A DNA stretch of 64,000 nucleotides from Mesorhizobium sp. (GTDB lineage Bacteria; Pseudomonadota; Alphaproteobacteria; Rhizobiales; Rhizobiaceae), in assembly GCA_022833215.1 (NCBI GenBank), contig JAIPUZ010000086.1:1-64000 (forward strand), read 5' to 3'. Under the pieces are notes generated by a model, which saw only the letters and a program-made list of their open reading frames with translations, searched no databases and was not told the DNA's origin. A program made the translations under genes and the position numbers. Below are positions 63,517 to 64,000 of this stretch, piece by piece (positions within the stretch are counted from its first letter, which is position 1; every line of letters begins with the position of its first letter).

Positions 63517-63769
63517 ATTTTCGCGGGTGCCTCGAAGCAAGTCACCGGCACCGGCATTGGGGCGGTTTCGTTTGCGAGACGTCTTTTTTCGTCACCCCGG
63601 GCTTCGCGTTCCGTCCGCGATCGCCAGCCGCAGCTAGCTTCCCAATAACCGGCTTCTGCCGGGACAGATCCGTGCGCCTCAGACCCGCGCTGCCGGCGTG
63701 TTTAGCAGCAACTCTGCCGGAGGTCGCTTAAGCCGTTTCTGCGGACAGGAGTACGCAGATCGCGGAACC

Positions 63770-64000
63770 TCAACCCGTGCTTTGAACCATGGGGGGAAGC
63801 TTTCCGGACAGGCGCCTGCGGCAGATGGCCATCACGGGACGCTCGACGAGAAGGTGCGCGAGGCAGCCACAGGCGACGGTGCCGGCAAAGACCAGCAGGT
63901 AAATCAGTTCCGGCGACAAGGGCTGGTAAGCCGAAAGCCTGATGAAGATTTTGCCGGTCAGTCCGAGAAACGCCAGATGGGTGAGGTAGATCGAATAGGA
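63770..64000 (-). CDS. Acyltransferase 3 family protein, C-terminal part, cut by the window end
   Basis: Read on the minus strand from 64000, the frame is open to a TGA at 63770-63772, giving the last 76 residues of a protein whose start lies outside the window. It opens with SYSIYLTHLAFLG and ends in CGCLAHLLVERPVMAICRRR followed by a short tail. The SYSIYLTH motif and the final LVERP after the last helix are hallmarks of acyltransferase 3 proteins. It would be the third such enzyme in the polysaccharide locus. Confidence 0.8.
   Translation of the reverse strand, partial: SYSIYLTHLAFLGLTGKIFIRLSAYQPLSPELIYLLVFAGTVACGCLAHLLVERPVMAICRRRLSGKLPPMVQSTG

Noticed and set aside
1-64000. CRISPR array, insertion sequence or prophage
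   Set aside because: I found no regularly spaced direct repeats, transposase, integrase or phage structural gene in the window.

Overview
The window looks like chromosome of a high-GC alphaproteobacterium of the order Hyphomicrobiales (Rhizobiales), most like the Mesorhizobium/Nitratireductor/Brucella side of the order. The pointers are the trpF-trpB-trpA-accD-folC block, a PodJ-type polarity protein, a DivL-type pseudokinase with Tyr in place of the phospho-acceptor His, an alphaproteobacterial AddAB pair, a TsaE-AmgK fusion, a DUF1344 protein, an Omp25/31-like porin and two copies of an intergenic repeat that I recall as common in rhizobial genomes. I cannot name the genus. Most of the window is ordinary dense chromosome. 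I see no insertion sequence, prophage, integrase or CRISPR array.

Layout. 1-4.5 kb: a truncated tRNA-Arg, a flavoprotein, an IMPACT-family protein, S-formylglutathione hydrolase, two small envelope proteins and tRNA-Thr(CGT). 4.7-11.8 kb: an unknown membrane-anchored protein, then the complete four-gene ligase-associated DNA repair set (ATP ligase and MBL exonuclease leftward; DEXH helicase and PdeM phosphoesterase rightward), diverging from a promoter with a near-consensus LexA box inside a dyad. 11.8-20 kb: a TSUP permease pair, PodJ with a CtrA-like upstream site, a MerR regulator, and ahcY behind a SahR-like dyad. 20.3-32.1 kb: divL, tsaE-amgK, murU, addB, addA, trxA, mostly joined by 4-base stop/start overlaps. 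32.2-37.3 kb: folC, accD (missing all four zinc cysteines), trpA, trpB, trpF, all leftward. 37.4-41.8 kb: a polar-amino-acid-type ABC transporter with a PuuD-like gamma-glutamyl hydrolase, opposite a GntR/FadR-type regulator. 41.8-42.8 kb: a porin-like beta-barrel protein with a perfect CtrA box upstream.

43-64 kb is a surface-polysaccharide locus and the most accessory part of the window. It holds a Tat-exported GH5 hydrolase, a heparinase II/III-family lyase, a GDP-mannose 6-dehydrogenase (AlgD type, catalytic Cys268), three GT4 glycosyltransferases, an asparagine-synthase-like amidotransferase, a protein with a probable GINT1-type beta-propeller, three acyltransferase-3 proteins (one cut by the window end), two FemAB/BioF2-type N-acyltransferases, a VpsF-like polymerase and a Wzx-type flippase. 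Read together, these suggest a secreted heteropolymer containing mannuronic acid, possibly amidated and acylated, made by a flippase/polymerase route. No priming glycosyltransferase, Wza or Wzc is in view, so the locus probably continues to the right. Local GC falls below 50% in parts of the acyltransferase gene near 54.6 kb, which fits separate acquisition of that segment.
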